From Bin87 sp026710825 (GTDB lineage: Bacteria; Chloroflexota; Dehalococcoidia; Lucifugimonadales; UBA3495), in assembly GCA_965232815.1 (NCBI GenBank), contig OZ247427.1, positions 2,170,001 to 2,234,000 of the forward strand: 64,000 bases of DNA, in the 5' to 3' direction. Shown in pieces: positions 43,665 to 51,624 of this stretch. The translations under genes and the position numbers were made by a program. The notes beneath the pieces were generated by a model that saw only the letters and a list, made by a program, of their open reading frames with translations, did no database searches and was not told the DNA's origin. The first letter of the stretch is position 1, and each line of letters opens with the position of its first letter.

Positions 43665-45104
43665 CTACACCCGATTGCCCCAATCAATGTATTGCGCCGC
43701 GCCGACGTGGCTGATTTGAACGCGTTGGCGGTAGTTGCCCGACTGTGCTTCGTGCGTCGTAACCCATGCCTGTGCTGAGGACTTCGGGTTGTCCGCCAAT
43801 GCTTCGTCAAGCACCCTCCCGTCCATCGCTGGTACAACGTCGTCAACTCCCAGCAGTTTCAGGATGGTGGGCGCAAAATCGATATTGCCGGATGGGGTTT
43901 CCACCACGGTGCCGGCGCGGAGGGATGGCCCTTTGGCCAGTCCAACGTTTTGCATTTCGTGCCGGCTCATGCTCCCGTGTTGTCCCTGGCCCGCCCTTCC
44001 ACCTGTTGAGTAAGCGTGCCCTTCGTATCCAACCCCGTTGGGTACGCTGGTCCAAAGGAATGACATGGTCAAATCAGGAGACCTCGGGCCGTCGCATCCG
44101 ATCAGCGATGCCGGCAGGGTGCCACTGGGTTGGCCGACCCTCTCCGATGCGAACAGAGATCCGCACCATTCGTGATTGGTGAGCCATTGAGCCACTGATT
44201 CCGCAGTGTCGTGATCGTTCTCGTGTACGTAAAACAGGGCCGATCCCCCGTTGCCGGCAACCGCCACGCCGCCGGGCTGGTCCACCGTTGGAAAACCTGA
44301 CTCCCGCATCATGCTCTCGATTGGAATGGCCTCGGTGATTGTCGAATACCCGTGGTCGGATGCGATAAGGATATCTGTGCATTCGGATCGCCCGTTGCGC
44401 ATGAGCCAACTGAGTATCTCGCCGAATTCCGCGTCGGCCTCCCGCAACGCCTGTGGCGCCCTGCCCGATCCCACGCCGTCCTCGTGCTGGGTCTTGTCCG
44501 GCTCGGACAACCACAGCAGCGCGACGGCAGGGTCGATCTTCGGCAGCACGTACTCGGTCAGGATCCGTCGGCCATGCGTCAACCGGGCTGTGTTGGGCAG
44601 GACCTCAGCGGGCCACTCGCCGAAGCGCTCTGCCAGTTCCGCATACAACGGCCTGGGCAGCGTAAATTGCGGATGAATGGTGGCGCCGCCCGAAGTCGCT
44701 GCGTTCGGGTTGTGCACATATGCGTTCCCGCTGGTGCCGGTCCCAATCGCGACGTACTCCATGCCGTGAGCATGGAGCCGATCTGCCAAGGTTGGAGCTA
44801 ACAGTGCGCGGCCCGTGGCATCGACAACGGCCTGCAGGGTCGGTTCCATCGCCGGAATTACCTGGTGTGGATCGTAATCTCGGCACAGGTAAGTGTTTCC
44901 GGCCAGCCCGTGCTGACCGGGCCGGCAGCCTGTAACCAGACTCGATGCGTTGACCCTGGTTACGGTCGGGAATACCGGATGGTGATTGGCGAATGTCACA
45001 CCGGTCCGGGCAAATTCAGCCAGGTTGGGCATCAATTCTTCGGTAATTTGCGCCGGCTGCAGGCCGTCAAACACCACCACGAGAACGCTATTTTTTTCGG
45101 GCAT
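43665..45104 (-). CDS. Alkaline-phosphatase-superfamily phosphodiesterase/phosphatase
   Basis: Type I phosphodiesterase/nucleotide-pyrophosphatase-like hydrolase (479 aa). Metal-binding and catalytic stretches are VVVFDGLQP, FPTVTRVNASSLVTGC (nucleophile Thr), WLSEPDKTQHEDG, ILIASDHGYSTI and GYEGHAYSTGG. No signal peptide, so cytoplasmic. Substrates in the family are phosphodiesters, pyrophosphates or phosphonates. It is the last gene of the minus-strand run that begins with the hopanoid genes, 14 bases behind the nucleoside hydrolase, and ends 10 bases from the tRNA 3' end. A link to hopanoid side-chain processing is speculative. Confidence 0.85.
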   Translation of the reverse strand: MPEKNSVLVVVFDGLQPAQITEELMPNLAEFARTGVTFANHHPVFPTVTRVNASSLVTGCRPGQHGLAGNTYLCRDYDPHQVIPAMEPTLQAVVDATGRALLAPTLADRLHAHGMEYVAIGTGTSGNAYVHNPNAATSGGATIHPQFTLPRPLYAELAERFGEWPAEVLPNTARLTHGRRILTEYVLPKIDPAVALLWLSEPDKTQHEDGVGSGRAPQALREADAEFGEILSWLMRNGRSECTDILIASDHGYSTITEAIPIESMMRESGFPTVDQPGGVAVAGNGGSALFYVHENDHDTAESVAQWLTNHEWCGSLFASERVGQPSGTLPASLIGCDGPRSPDLTMSFLWTSVPNGVGYEGHAYSTGGRAGQGQHGSMSRHEMQNVGLAKGPSLRAGTVVETPSGNIDFAPTILKLLGVDDVVPAMDGRVLDEALADNPKSSAQAWVTTHEAQSGNYRQRVQISHVGAAQYIDWGNRV

Positions 45105-45118
45105 GCTGTATCCCTCGC

Positions 45119-46063
45119 CTACTCCCAGTCCAACAGTTCCTTGATCGCTGCCCAGGCGGCATCGCTGTCAACTCTGCCGGGGGCCGCCACCTGGATCGGC
45201 CCCTGATTGGCATCAACCACCTCGCACTTTCCCCACATCGCAGAGTCATCAGTGTCGTCCGAGTCAACCGCCCTCACGGTTATGCCGTTTAACCCAACCA
45301 CCTGGGGGTGTGTCACCGCAAGCACGGCCAACGGGTCATATAGATAAAACTGCTGGCGGGACGAATCCCTCGCAAACCAGCCCTCCAGCAGTTCAGCCGC
45401 CAGCGTCCCCATTTTGCTGCCGCTGCACACCGTCTCCGCTTGAGCCCGTGAGATCGCTACCCGCTGGCAGGCTGCCAGATCTATCAACGTTATCGGGAGC
45501 CCGGAATCGAAAATTATCTTGGCCGCAGTGGGGTCGCTGTAGAAATTGAACTCCGCGTGGGGACTCGCATTGCCGCGAGCGTTCACTGCGCCGCCCATGA
45601 CCACGATCCTGCCCGCCGCCCGCAGGGCGTCCGGGTTGCTCCTCCACAGCCTCGCCAAGTTGGTCAGGGGTCCCAACGCAATCAGCGTCACCTCGCCCGG
45701 GTGCGCGCTCAGTGTTGCCGTCAGAAAGGGAATCGCTTTGGTGTTGGACGCGCCGATGTCGGGTTCTTTCATCCGCCGCGTCAAACCGGATGCCGAATGA
45801 ACTTGTCGGGCGTAGGCATATCTCCCACGTATGGGCCGCGCGGCTCCACGGTACACCGGTATGTCCGAGCGTCCGATATGTTCCAGCAGCGCCAGCGAAT
45901 TGCGGGTCGAGCGAGCCAGGGGGACATTGCCTGCCGTCGTCGTGAATCCCAGAACGTCAAAACTTGGGTCGGACAGGAGCATCAGGATGGCGACGGCGTC
46001 ATCAACCCCGGGATCGGTATCGACGACTACTGGGACCGGCTTATTGTTGTGCCGAGCGTTCAT
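45119..46063 (-). CDS. Nucleoside hydrolase (inosine-uridine preferring type)
   Basis: 314 residues. The N-terminal DTDPGVDDAVAI is the Ca-binding and catalytic motif; HAEFNFYSDPTAAKIIFDSG and the conserved late histidine and aspartate regions follow. Family reaction: hydrolysis of ribonucleosides to base and ribose. Its start overlaps the end of the epimerase gene by 23 bases. It lies in one transcriptional direction with the hopanoid genes, so besides nucleoside salvage it may act on adenosylhopane; this is only a hypothesis. Confidence 0.92.
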   Translation of the reverse strand: MNARHNNKPVPVVVDTDPGVDDAVAILMLLSDPSFDVLGFTTTAGNVPLARSTRNSLALLEHIGRSDIPVYRGAARPIRGRYAYARQVHSASGLTRRMKEPDIGASNTKAIPFLTATLSAHPGEVTLIALGPLTNLARLWRSNPDALRAAGRIVVMGGAVNARGNASPHAEFNFYSDPTAAKIIFDSGLPITLIDLAACQRVAISRAQAETVCSGSKMGTLAAELLEGWFARDSSRQQFYLYDPLAVLAVTHPQVVGLNGITVRAVDSDDTDDSAMWGKCEVVDANQGPIQVAAPGRVDSDAAWAAIKELLDWE

Positions 46064-47084
46064 ACCGAGTGCTTGGCTCCAGCAGATACGAGTGGCAAAA
46101 CGCTCGAGCGGCCTGTTCCGAGGAGAATTTACTTTTGAAACCTGCCGCTTGCCGCAATTTGGTGTCCGACATTATCAGGGGGTGTTTGGCAAGGTTGAGT
46201 TTTTTGGACACCGCTCGGTTCTGGGGAATACGGGTCTTTTTCGTTCCTGTTTTGCACATGTCCCGGAAGCCTCGCGTGCCTATTACGCCGCTCCCTGCCA
46301 CGTTATAAATCCCGTCGAGTTGATGAGTGATGGCAAATACGACAGCGTTGATCAGGTCGTGTTGGTGGATCAGTTGTATTGGCACGTTTCCGTTTTTTCC
46401 CGATGCCAACGTATTCCACAAAAGTTCATCGGCAACCGGGCTGGACGCCGCGGGACCGACCGACATGGCTGACCGTAGAATCGCAATGTTCAATCCGCCC
46501 GGGCTCTCCGGTTCATGGAAACCCTCCCGCAGTTTGGACTCCGCCTCCAACAGGGCACGGTGTTCCGGTGCAGGCTCTGCCTCGAATCGTTCAGTGACGG
46601 GAACCGGGTTTTGTGATCCCGCGCCGTAAACGCGGATGTCGGAAATATAAACAAACTGCCGCACGCCTCCCAACCGGCACGCCTGTACCCAATGCAGAGA
46701 ATCCTCCAGAAATGCCCGGGAATTGGGGCGGTCATAATGACTGCCCACATGGATGACCGAGTCAACGGATTCCAGGTGAAAAACGTCCGGTGCGTCTGCA
46801 ATGGTCAACCGCCGGTTATCAAGGACCAGGTCCCAGGCTTTCATCTGCATGATCTCCGGGATGTCCTCGATGGTAAGTATCGCTCCCGTGCGGTTGGGTT
46901 CCATGCGGTATGCGGAGACTTGTCTGACTGGGCGGATTAACGGGTGATCATCTATCGCAACCAGTTGGCAGTTGGGCAACGTCGTTTCCAGTTGCGACAA
47001 CATCAGGGCGCCAAGACTCGACGACGCGCCGACTACGGCAATCACCTTGGGAAACTCGGTCGCTGTTTGATTGGGCGTAGTCAT
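46041..47084 (-). CDS. NAD-dependent epimerase/dehydratase-like protein
   Basis: Extended short-chain-dehydrogenase fold (347 aa) with VIAVVGASSSLGALMLSQLE at the N-terminus (Gly-rich nucleotide loop), DSVIHVGSHYDRP and QFVYISDIRVYGAGSQ in the body. The usual catalytic YxxxK is not evident: the segment after VYGAGSQNPVPVTER lacks a clear Tyr-Lys pair, so it may bind NAD without dehydrogenase activity. Codon use and base composition are slightly less GC-rich than neighbours. Gap of 54 bases to the aldolase gene. Confidence 0.78.
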   Translation of the reverse strand: MTTPNQTATEFPKVIAVVGASSSLGALMLSQLETTLPNCQLVAIDDHPLIRPVRQVSAYRMEPNRTGAILTIEDIPEIMQMKAWDLVLDNRRLTIADAPDVFHLESVDSVIHVGSHYDRPNSRAFLEDSLHWVQACRLGGVRQFVYISDIRVYGAGSQNPVPVTERFEAEPAPEHRALLEAESKLREGFHEPESPGGLNIAILRSAMSVGPAASSPVADELLWNTLASGKNGNVPIQLIHQHDLINAVVFAITHQLDGIYNVAGSGVIGTRGFRDMCKTGTKKTRIPQNRAVSKKLNLAKHPLIMSDTKLRQAAGFKSKFSSEQAARAFCHSYLLEPSTRYERSAQQ

Positions 47085-47138
47085 GTGAGGATGTATGTGG
47101 CTGGCGGCCTACGGTGACTGTTGAACCAGTCGATCCGC

Positions 47139-47801
47139 CTAGTGGCTGGACCGGAACATTTCCAGCTCTGTGGCGATCGCGTCTTCGGGCAAGGTGGTTG
47201 CGGCACGCGGGCCGAAATTACGGGCGTGCACAAAAATTTGCGCCAATCTCTCGACCAGATCGGCCACTTCCAAAGCCTCCCAAATGTCAGGGCCCACGCT
47301 CACGACCCCATGGTTTCTCAGCAGGGCGGCGTTGCGGTTGCCCAATGCCGCATAGGCCTCCTCGGCCAATTGCTGCGTGCCCGGGAATGCGTATTTGCTG
47401 ACTTTGACTGGACCGCCGATCGTGAGCAGCATCTCGTCGATCAGTGCGGGTATGTCGCGCCCTACTACCGATGCCACCGACGCGTATATCGAATGGGTGT
47501 GGACCACGGCTTGAACGTCGTCGCGATTGCGGTATATCTCCAGGTGGACACGCGTTTCTGACGACGGGGCCATCCCGCCCTCCTCGACGGGTCTACCCTC
47601 CAGGTCAACGACCACCAACTCTTCGGGTTCCAGTCGATAGTACGGATGATGCGTCGGGGTAACCAGCAACAACCCATCTGCGCCCGACCCGGAGAGCCTG
47701 AGGCTGGTATTCCCGGAATACGCTCCGACCAGCCCTCTGCGGTACATCTCCCGAGTTGCTTCGGTCAGTTGCGAGCGCTGTTCAGCCCATTGATCGGACA
47801 C
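47139..47801 (-). CDS. Class II aldolase/adducin family protein
   Basis: 220 residues from a GTG at 47801 (GGAGAG 5 bases upstream), which overlaps the hpnE end by 20 bases; a longer frame starts at 47879 but lies within hpnE. The Zn site is formed by VHTHSIY and LRNHGVV, with the catalytic glutamate in SSETRVHLEIY. Relatives are fuculose- and ribulose-phosphate aldolases or epimerases. The translational overlap ties it to the hopanoid operon. A role in trimming or building the ribose-derived side chain is possible but unproven. Confidence 0.87.
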   Translation of the reverse strand: MSDQWAEQRSQLTEATREMYRRGLVGAYSGNTSLRLSGSGADGLLLVTPTHHPYYRLEPEELVVVDLEGRPVEEGGMAPSSETRVHLEIYRNRDDVQAVVHTHSIYASVASVVGRDIPALIDEMLLTIGGPVKVSKYAFPGTQQLAEEAYAALGNRNAALLRNHGVVSVGPDIWEALEVADLVERLAQIFVHARNFGPRAATTLPEDAIATELEMFRSSH

Positions 47802-49224
47802 TGTCACTCTCCGAGCGGACGCCGGTGGCGGCGGACGACATAACCGCGTTGGCAGCATTATAGCCGCTGATAAGTGCACCCTCCATAGTGGACGGCCAAC
47901 CTGTGTCAGTCCATTCGCCCGCCAGGAACAGGTTGGGCGCCTCGGTGTGGGGACCGGGGCGGAATCTGTTGGCTCCGGGGGTGCATCTGAACGTCGCGTT
48001 GCGTTGTTTCACCACCACGGCATTGAGCAGCGTCGCATCGCGCGTTTTGGGAAAAGCGCGGGACATCTCGCTGGCTACGATGCTCGCCAAATCGGATCGC
48101 TCCATGTCGATGTAATCCCAGGCCGCGCTGATCGACACTGACAACGACTGGCTTCGCTCATCGCTTTCACCGCCGAAGATACGGGTCGAGTTAAAAACCC
48201 ATTGCAGTGGGTTGTCGAGGAAATAGCAGAAATCGTCTTCCATGACTGCTCGATCGTACCGGAGGTGGACATTGACGATGGGGGACGTTCGGAGGTTGGA
48301 CAGTTTGCCTTCGGTCAATGACTCGGCCAGTGTTCCTGACAAGACGTTAGGCAACGTCCAGAAGGGCACCGCACTTACGTATGCGTCTGCACGCATTACA
48401 GGGCCGTTGCCGATGGTAATGCTGTTCACGACACCTGCAGCGTCGACGTTCACGCAGCGGACTGGATTGCCGGCAATAATATCGACGCCCAGGCTTTCCA
48501 GGTGCCTCTGAGCCGGTTCAACAAGTGCATCCATCAATGGGGCAGCGGGATAGCCCACGTTTGCGGTGTTTTGACCGGCCAGCAACCCATCCTGCACGAT
48601 CATGAGGCCCATGGACGCGCTGACGTCCCTGATGTTGTCATTCAACGTGCCTTCGACCAGCACATTCCAGAGGTTTGAGATAACCCGTTCCGATTGGCCC
48701 CGAGTCCTCAGCCAATCATAGAAAGGCACATCCTCAAGACCAGGGTCGTTCCGTCGAGTCATCATGATCGACACCAGACAACGCGTCGCATTAATCTTGT
48801 CAAGCCAACTCAGGTGAGGGTAAGAAATGAATGATGGCAAAAGGTGGGCGGGAGCAGGGCCGCTGACACCATAGAGACGGCCCAACTGGTACGTACGGTC
48901 GTACACCGTCACGTTCAACCGCGGCTGCAGATGCCAAAGATGGCGAGCGCCTATCGTTTCCAGGAACGCAAGCAAGTTGGTACAGGCGCCGACAATTACG
49001 TGCTGCCCGTTGTCCAGTACTCGGCCGCTCTCGAGGTCCGTGAAGGAAAAGACCCGGCCGCCCAAAGTCGACCGGGCTTCCACCAGGGTTACGTGCCATC
49101 CGGATTCAGCGAGCCTGGCAGATGCCGCAATCCCTGCCAAGCCTCCACCAAATACCAACGCAGTACGACGTTCGGTCTCAGCAGAATTCGCAGCCGAGCG
49201 GCTTGGGGCGGTTACTTCAGCCAT
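47782..49224 (-). CDS. hpnE: Hydroxysqualene dehydroxylase
   Basis: FAD-dependent enzyme that reduces hydroxysqualene to squalene (480 aa), last step of the HpnCDE route. N-terminal dinucleotide fold with GGGLAGIAASARLAE; then GGRVFSFTDLESGRVLDNGQ and the C-terminal FLAGEWTDTGWPSTMEGA (FAD contact), standard in phytoene-desaturase-like proteins. Overlaps hpnD by 13 bases. Peripheral membrane association is expected. Confidence 0.93.
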   Translation of the reverse strand: MAEVTAPSRSAANSAETERRTALVFGGGLAGIAASARLAESGWHVTLVEARSTLGGRVFSFTDLESGRVLDNGQHVIVGACTNLLAFLETIGARHLWHLQPRLNVTVYDRTYQLGRLYGVSGPAPAHLLPSFISYPHLSWLDKINATRCLVSIMMTRRNDPGLEDVPFYDWLRTRGQSERVISNLWNVLVEGTLNDNIRDVSASMGLMIVQDGLLAGQNTANVGYPAAPLMDALVEPAQRHLESLGVDIIAGNPVRCVNVDAAGVVNSITIGNGPVMRADAYVSAVPFWTLPNVLSGTLAESLTEGKLSNLRTSPIVNVHLRYDRAVMEDDFCYFLDNPLQWVFNSTRIFGGESDERSQSLSVSISAAWDYIDMERSDLASIVASEMSRAFPKTRDATLLNAVVVKQRNATFRCTPGANRFRPGPHTEAPNLFLAGEWTDTGWPSTMEGALISGYNAANAVMSSAATGVRSESDSVRSMG

Positions 49225-50108
49225 GGACCGATGAGCCAGGCCTTAGTCATTAACGCCAGTTTTGCACCTTTGCTGACCGTAATGCGGTCGTCAAACACGT
49301 TGTATCCGGCGCGCTCGATGCGGTCCAATACGCCACTGTAGATGAACCCCAATGCGGCCGGGCATGCGCGGGAACGTTTGGGGAGGTATGACAACAACCC
49401 CCGCCCACTGACGAAATATTCGCGAGCCCGGTCGATCTGGAACTGGATCAACTGAGCGAAAGAGTCGGTCACCGTGCTGGAGGCAAGGTCCTGTTCCGTC
49501 ACTCCAAAACGTAGCATCTCGTCCTGTGGCAGGTACACTCGGCCGAATTCCCAATCCTCGCGCACGTCTCGGCAGATGTTGGTCAACTGCATCGCCAAGC
49601 CCAGGTCAGTGGCGTGTTGTCGGGCCACTTCCTCTCCTCTGTAGCCGAAAATGTGAATGCAAATGAGACCCACCACTGAGGCGACCTGGTAGCAGTATTG
49701 GCGCAATTCCTCAAAATCTGCATAGCGTGTCTTCACAAGATCCGATTCGACGCCGTTCAACACCTCCTGAAAATATTGCTGAGGGATCCGGTACTTCGCG
49801 GCGACGTCAGCCAGTCCGACGAACAGGGGTTCAGCAGCGCGGCCATCGTAGGTCTCGCTCAGCATGTGGCGCAAACGCGATATGCGGGCCAGTTTCTCCT
49901 CCGGGGTTCCTTCCGCATCGACTGAGTCGTCGCAATAGCGACAGAACGTGTAAGCAACATAAATGGCCTGTCGTTGCTGGGCTGGCAGCGTCAGGAATGC
50001 GAAGTAAAAGTTCTTGGCTTCGCGCCGCGTGATGCGGCGACATTCCGCGTACGCCTCGGCCAAAGCGGCGGGCGAAGCAGGCGGAGTGGCAGACCCGTGC
50101 GTAGCCAT
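49212..50108 (-). CDS. hpnD: Presqualene diphosphate synthase
   Basis: Condenses two farnesyl diphosphates to presqualene diphosphate (298 aa). Mg-binding aspartate motifs: CDDSVDAE (D60-D64) and ICRDVREDWEFGRVYLPQ. The N-terminal start is ATG at 50108. It follows hpnC by 10 bases. It could also be read as a phytoene/squalene synthase, but the pairing with hpnC and hpnE makes the call firm. Confidence 0.93.
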   Translation of the reverse strand: MATHGSATPPASPAALAEAYAECRRITRREAKNFYFAFLTLPAQQRQAIYVAYTFCRYCDDSVDAEGTPEEKLARISRLRHMLSETYDGRAAEPLFVGLADVAAKYRIPQQYFQEVLNGVESDLVKTRYADFEELRQYCYQVASVVGLICIHIFGYRGEEVARQHATDLGLAMQLTNICRDVREDWEFGRVYLPQDEMLRFGVTEQDLASSTVTDSFAQLIQFQIDRAREYFVSGRGLLSYLPKRSRACPAALGFIYSGVLDRIERAGYNVFDDRITVSKGAKLALMTKAWLIGPWLK

Positions 50109-50118
50109 AGGGTCTCCG

Positions 50119-51114
50119 TCAATTGGATGGCAGGCCGTAGCCCAGGCCCATTTTGCTGCGCAGCAGGGCCGAGGCCAACAATCGGGCTTTTTTGGTCTTG
50201 GACAGGGACGGTCGAGCAGTCAACACATCGTAGGATTGGTTGTGAATCGCGTCCAATACGGCCACGCCGCCGCGGGTGAACAATGCGACTGGCAAGCGCG
50301 CGGCTGGCTCCAACGAATGCACCAGCGGGGCCCCATCCCGGAAGAGTTGCCTGGCATATTCGCACTCATGAGACAGCAACGCCCGGAATTCGTTGCTGGC
50401 GTGTCCGGATGCGATGTCTGACTCGGTGGCGCCGAACCGCGCCATGTCCTGCTGGGGCAAATATATGCGGCCGCGTTCGTGGTAGTCCCGAGAGACGTCC
50501 TGCCAGAAATTGGTCAACTGCAGGGCGGTGCAAGTATTGTCGGCGAGACTCTGCCGTTCCGGATCAGAGTAGCCGAACAAGTACAGGTACAAGTGGCCCA
50601 CCGGATTAGCAGAATAGGTGCAATAGTCCAGGACGTCGTTCAGGGTCGCAAATCTCCCCGCTCCCTGGTCGAGTCGGTTGGCGTGAATGAGACGTCGGAA
50701 AGGTTCTTTCGGTATTTCGAATCGGGCAACCGTATGCTGGATTGCCACGTTTACCGGATGTGTTGGCTGGCCGGAGTAGACGAGGTCCAACTCGGACTCC
50801 CACCAATCCAAGCGGTCCAATCGATGCTGGGACACAGTGGAATCAATTCGGCCATTGGATACTGGTTGCGTTGGCTCTTGTTCAGGATTGACTTCGTCGC
50901 CGAGGTCGTCGACCATCCGACACCAAGCGTAGATGGCGTGCACGTGAGGCAACTTGTCGCGGGGCGTGATCCATCCACCCACGTTGAAGTTTTCGTAGTG
51001 GCTCCGCGCCGACTGGGCGCAGAACCGGTAGGCGTCGTCCAACCCAATCGTTGGAGCGGTCCGGATCATCGTGGACAGCGGATCTGGGCCCCCGGTGTCG
51101 GTGGTGGTGGGCAT
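50119..51114 (-). CDS. hpnC: Hydroxysqualene synthase
   Basis: Converts presqualene diphosphate to hydroxysqualene (331 aa). Squalene/phytoene-synthase fold with DDLGDE (D69-E74) and WQDVSRDYHERGRIYLPQQD; ENFNVGGWITPRDKLPHVHAIY is characteristic of HpnC. Start ATG at 51114, 24 bases after yjbQ. Confidence 0.93.
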   Translation of the reverse strand: MPTTTDTGGPDPLSTMIRTAPTIGLDDAYRFCAQSARSHYENFNVGGWITPRDKLPHVHAIYAWCRMVDDLGDEVNPEQEPTQPVSNGRIDSTVSQHRLDRLDWWESELDLVYSGQPTHPVNVAIQHTVARFEIPKEPFRRLIHANRLDQGAGRFATLNDVLDYCTYSANPVGHLYLYLFGYSDPERQSLADNTCTALQLTNFWQDVSRDYHERGRIYLPQQDMARFGATESDIASGHASNEFRALLSHECEYARQLFRDGAPLVHSLEPAARLPVALFTRGGVAVLDAIHNQSYDVLTARPSLSKTKKARLLASALLRSKMGLGYGLPSN

Positions 51115-51138
51115 GGTGGACCGGGTAGGGTGGGAGGC

Positions 51139-51582
51139 CTATTCACCCATGATTTGAACCATCACCTCCCGCGGTCGCGGGTGGTCGAGTTCAATGAAGA
51201 AGATGCTTTGCCATTGCCCAAAGGGGATCGTGCCATCAACCAAAGGAATGGTTTCGCTACAACCCAACATCAAGTGCTGCAGATGGGCATGACCGTTTGG
51301 GGACTCATCCTCAGTCATGTTCACGGTCCGAATTGAAAAATCGTTATGCCGATAGTAAGCGTCTCGGGGCGCTATGCGCTCAAGGAACTCAGCCATATCC
51401 TCGATCAGCAGCGGTTCGTTTTCATTTATTTTGACCGCGGCCGTGGTGTGCTTGGAGTACACCAGGACGAGCCCATTCCTGATATGAGAGTCAGCAACGC
51501 AACCTTTGACCCAATCGGTGATATCGATCAGTTGGGGCGCATCTTTGGTATCGACTTTCAGGGAAAAGTTTTTGACTTTCAT
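51139..51582 (-). CDS. yjbQ: YjbQ/UPF0047 family protein
   Basis: Small protein (147 aa) of the YjbQ family; conserved stretches are SKHTTAAVKINENEP, NGHAHLQHLMLGCSETIPL and GQWQSIFFIELDHPRPR. E. coli YjbQ shows weak thiamine-phosphate synthase activity in vitro; the true role is unknown. Here it lies inside the hopanoid operon, 42 bases after shc and 24 before hpnC, with clear transcriptional linkage. A function in isoprenoid or hopanoid metabolism is worth testing. Confidence 0.93.
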   Translation of the reverse strand: MKVKNFSLKVDTKDAPQLIDITDWVKGCVADSHIRNGLVLVYSKHTTAAVKINENEPLLIEDMAEFLERIAPRDAYYRHNDFSIRTVNMTEDESPNGHAHLQHLMLGCSETIPLVDGTIPFGQWQSIFFIELDHPRPREVMVQIMGE

Positions 51583-51624
51583 GGTCGACTCATTTGGAAT
51601 CCGGGTCGGTGCTATGTGATGTGG

